Part shown: positions 6,696 to 8,052 of the stretch, piece by piece
Layout of the letters: every line of letters begins with the position of its first letter
How positions within the stretch are numbered: the first letter of the stretch is position 1
Source: Syntrophomonadaceae bacterium
Lineage (GTDB): Bacteria > Bacillota > Dethiobacteria > DTU022
Assembly: GCA_007126465.1 (NCBI GenBank)
Contig: SLBE01000207.1
Span: 1-8,052 of the forward strand
Reading direction: 5' to 3'
Length of the DNA: 8,052 nt
Position numbers and translations under genes: made by a program
Notes under the pieces: generated by a model
Databases searched by the model: none
What the model was told of the DNA's origin: nothing
The model's input: the letters and a program-made list of their open reading frames with translations, nothing else

Positions 6696-6710
6696 ACAAC
6701 ATCAGGAATA

Positions 6711-6726
6711 GTGTAATCGTTTACTT
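6711..6726. promoter_or_regulatory. LacI/cre-type operator, downstream copy before the alcohol dehydrogenase
   Basis: The core TGTAATCGTTTACT (6712-6725) is centred on CG at 6718-6719. It is one base different from the reverse complement of the core at 6611-6624. It is less symmetrical than the other two sites (mismatched pairs at the second and seventh positions from the centre). Its centre is 101 bp from the upstream copy and it ends about 50 bases before the start codon, where it could act as a roadblock or as a looping partner. Confidence 0.65.
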
Positions 6727-6777
6727 TTTTTGATCAAGAATCAGTGAAGATCAATAAATGAAAGGAGATGTCTTTTT

Positions 6778-7932
6778 ATGGTACACCCTTTTAGCTTGCC
6801 GGGTGTCAATTATTACGGGCAGGGTGCCATCGCTAACCTAAGTGACGAATTGAAGGAACACGGGGCCAGTAAAGTATTCCTGGTGTCAGATTCAGGTGTT
6901 GCATCTGCAGGACTTGTTGAGCAGGTTTCAGATCTGGTTAAAGCTAACGGACTGGAAGTAATCCAGTACCTTGATGTAAAGCCCGAACCGACTGTTAAGG
7001 ATCTGGAAACCTGCCTGGATGTGTTCAATGGTAACAGGTGCGATCTGATTATCGGCCTTGGTGGTGGCAGTCCCCTTGATGTTGCCAAAGGGGTTTCGGT
7101 TCTGGCAACAAATGAAGGCAGTATTTTAGATTATGCTGGAGTAAACCTTATTCCAAAGCAGGGCATACCGAAGTTTTTAATCCCCACAACATCGGGAACA
7201 GGGGCTGAAGTAACAAAAAATGCTATTTTTACAGATGAGAAGGAGAAGTTGAAAAAAGGAGTGGTTAGCAAGTACCTGCTTCCCGATGTGGCCATTGTCG
7301 ACTCAGAACTGACCTTGTCTGTACCGCCTGCAGTCACGGCCGCAACGGGAATGGACGCTCTTACGCATGCCATTGAATCTTACACTTCACCGAAAGCAAC
7401 CATCCAGACAGACCTCTATGCCCTGAAAGCAATAGAACTGATAAGTGCCAGCCTAAGGCGTGCAGTATCTTTCGGCAGTGATAAAGAAGCCAGGGAGAAG
7501 ATGGCCCTGGGTTCTGTGTTTGCGGGTATTTCCCTGGCTAATGCCGGAGTTGGCGCAGTCCATGCCTGTGCCTATCCATTGGGCGGAAAATTTGGAACAG
7601 GGCATGGCGTTACCAATGCCCTGCTTCTCCCTTATATCATGGAGTATAACCTGATTGGTGATCTGCAAAAATTTGCTAACATTGCCCGTGCCATGGGCGA
7701 AGTTACAGAAATGCTCTCCTTGCGCGAACAGGCTGAGCTGGCCAGCAAGGCAGTGTTTTCACTGTCCCGCGATATCGGCATACCCCAGAAGTTAAGCGAG
7801 TTCGGGGTTAAAAAAGAGGATATTCCGGGTTTAGCCGAAGCATCAGTTCAGGTTACACGTTTAATGGACAACAATCCGAAAAAGCTGACCCTGGAAGAAG
7901 TACAGGAGTGCCTGTATAAAGCACTTGATTAG
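6778..7932 (+). CDS. iron-containing (group III) alcohol dehydrogenase
   Basis: A 384-residue cytoplasmic NAD(P)-dependent alcohol dehydrogenase of the Fe-ADH family, which interconverts alcohols and aldehydes. The N-terminal Rossmann-like domain carries GGGSPLD (95-101) for the dinucleotide, and PTTSGTGAEVT follows. The helical C-terminal domain has the metal ligands D193 and H197 (GMDALTHAIESY), H262 (AVHACAYPLGG) and H276 (GTGHGVTNALLLP), so the iron site is complete. Length matches the family norm of about 380-390. The ATG at 6778 is 7 bases after AAAGGAGATG (6761-6770). An out-of-frame ATG at 6758 lies just before that site and is unlikely to be used. Two operators precede it. An SDR gene follows after 22 bases, probably in the same operon. 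The substrate cannot be told: propanediol, butanol, glycerol-type and sulfo- or hydroxy-aldehyde reductases share these motifs. Confidence 0.93.
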   Translation: MVHPFSLPGVNYYGQGAIANLSDELKEHGASKVFLVSDSGVASAGLVEQVSDLVKANGLEVIQYLDVKPEPTVKDLETCLDVFNGNRCDLIIGLGGGSPLDVAKGVSVLATNEGSILDYAGVNLIPKQGIPKFLIPTTSGTGAEVTKNAIFTDEKEKLKKGVVSKYLLPDVAIVDSELTLSVPPAVTAATGMDALTHAIESYTSPKATIQTDLYALKAIELISASLRRAVSFGSDKEAREKMALGSVFAGISLANAGVGAVHACAYPLGGKFGTGHGVTNALLLPYIMEYNLIGDLQKFANIARAMGEVTEMLSLREQAELASKAVFSLSRDIGIPQKLSEFGVKKEDIPGLAEASVQVTRLMDNNPKKLTLEEVQECLYKALD

Positions 7933-7954
7933 TTTTGTGAGGTGAATCTAAACA

Positions 7955-8052
7955 ATGGGAAACCTGACGGTTGATTTAAAAGGCAAAGTGGCAGTTGTAA
8001 CCGGTGCCGGCAAAGGTATTGGCAGGGCTATAGCCCTGGCCCTGGCAGATTC
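7955..8052 (+). CDS. short-chain dehydrogenase/reductase, N-terminal part, cut by window end
   Basis: Thirty-two codons plus two bases are present. After MGNLTVDLKGKVAVVTGAGKG the sequence continues GIGRAIALALAD, which is the classical SDR nucleotide-binding motif TGxxxGIG (TGAGKGIG) after the first beta strand. The ATG at 7955 follows GAGGTGA (7939-7945). The gene begins 22 bases after the alcohol dehydrogenase stop and is probably co-transcribed. Such proteins reduce or oxidise sugars, polyols, hydroxyacids or acyl-ACP substrates. The catalytic Ser-Tyr-Lys part is outside the window, so activity and substrate are open. Confidence 0.88.
   Translation, partial: MGNLTVDLKGKVAVVTGAGKGIGRAIALALAD

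Noticed and set aside
6692..6710. Sigma-54 promoter starting with TGGCAC before the alcohol dehydrogenase
   Set aside because: The -24 element TGGCAC is present at 6692-6697, but no -12 TTGC element follows at the required spacing.
1..8052. CRISPR array, insertion sequence, tRNA or rRNA gene
   Set aside because: No regularly spaced repeats, complete transposase frame with terminal repeats, tRNA-like cloverleaf or rRNA-like stretch was seen on either strand by reading.

Overview
The window looks like a chromosomal segment of an anaerobic Firmicute, probably a Clostridia-type organism. The grounds are strong AGGAGG-like ribosome binding sites, a TTG start with a near-ideal Shine-Dalgarno, moderate GC content (mid-40s percent by eye), an aldehyde:ferredoxin oxidoreductase (AOR) of the tungsten/molybdenum bis-pterin family, and LacI/cre-type operators. 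The genus cannot be named from the sequence.

Left part (1-3078): after about 220 bases with no recognised gene comes asnS (asparaginyl-tRNA synthetase, + strand). It converges on, and overlaps by 20 bp, a minus-strand gene for a secreted or membrane-anchored serine hydrolase of the beta-lactamase/penicillin-binding-protein family with a multi-pass C-terminal membrane domain. No room exists for a terminator between the two. The best asnS terminator candidate lies inside the coding sequence of the hydrolase.

Right part (3079-8052): a divergent intergenic region separates the hydrolase from a LacI-family repressor gene. Downstream on the + strand are a MoaD/ThiS-like small sulfur-carrier gene translationally packed against an AOR gene, then an iron-dependent alcohol dehydrogenase gene followed closely by a short-chain dehydrogenase/reductase (SDR) that runs off the window.

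The most interesting feature is regulatory. Three near-identical palindromes of the form TGTAAWCGWTTACW (W = A/T) occur, all between genes: one in the promoter of the moaD-like/AOR pair and two, 101 bp apart centre to centre, in front of the alcohol dehydrogenase. With the adjacent LacI-type gene this suggests a local regulon in which one repressor (or CcpA acting at cre sites) controls two transcription units. The inferred biochemical link is alcohol to aldehyde (iron alcohol dehydrogenase, NAD(P)H), then aldehyde to acid (AOR, reduced ferredoxin), or the reverse. The MoaD-like protein may supply sulfur for the pterin cofactor. The substrate is not visible from the sequence.
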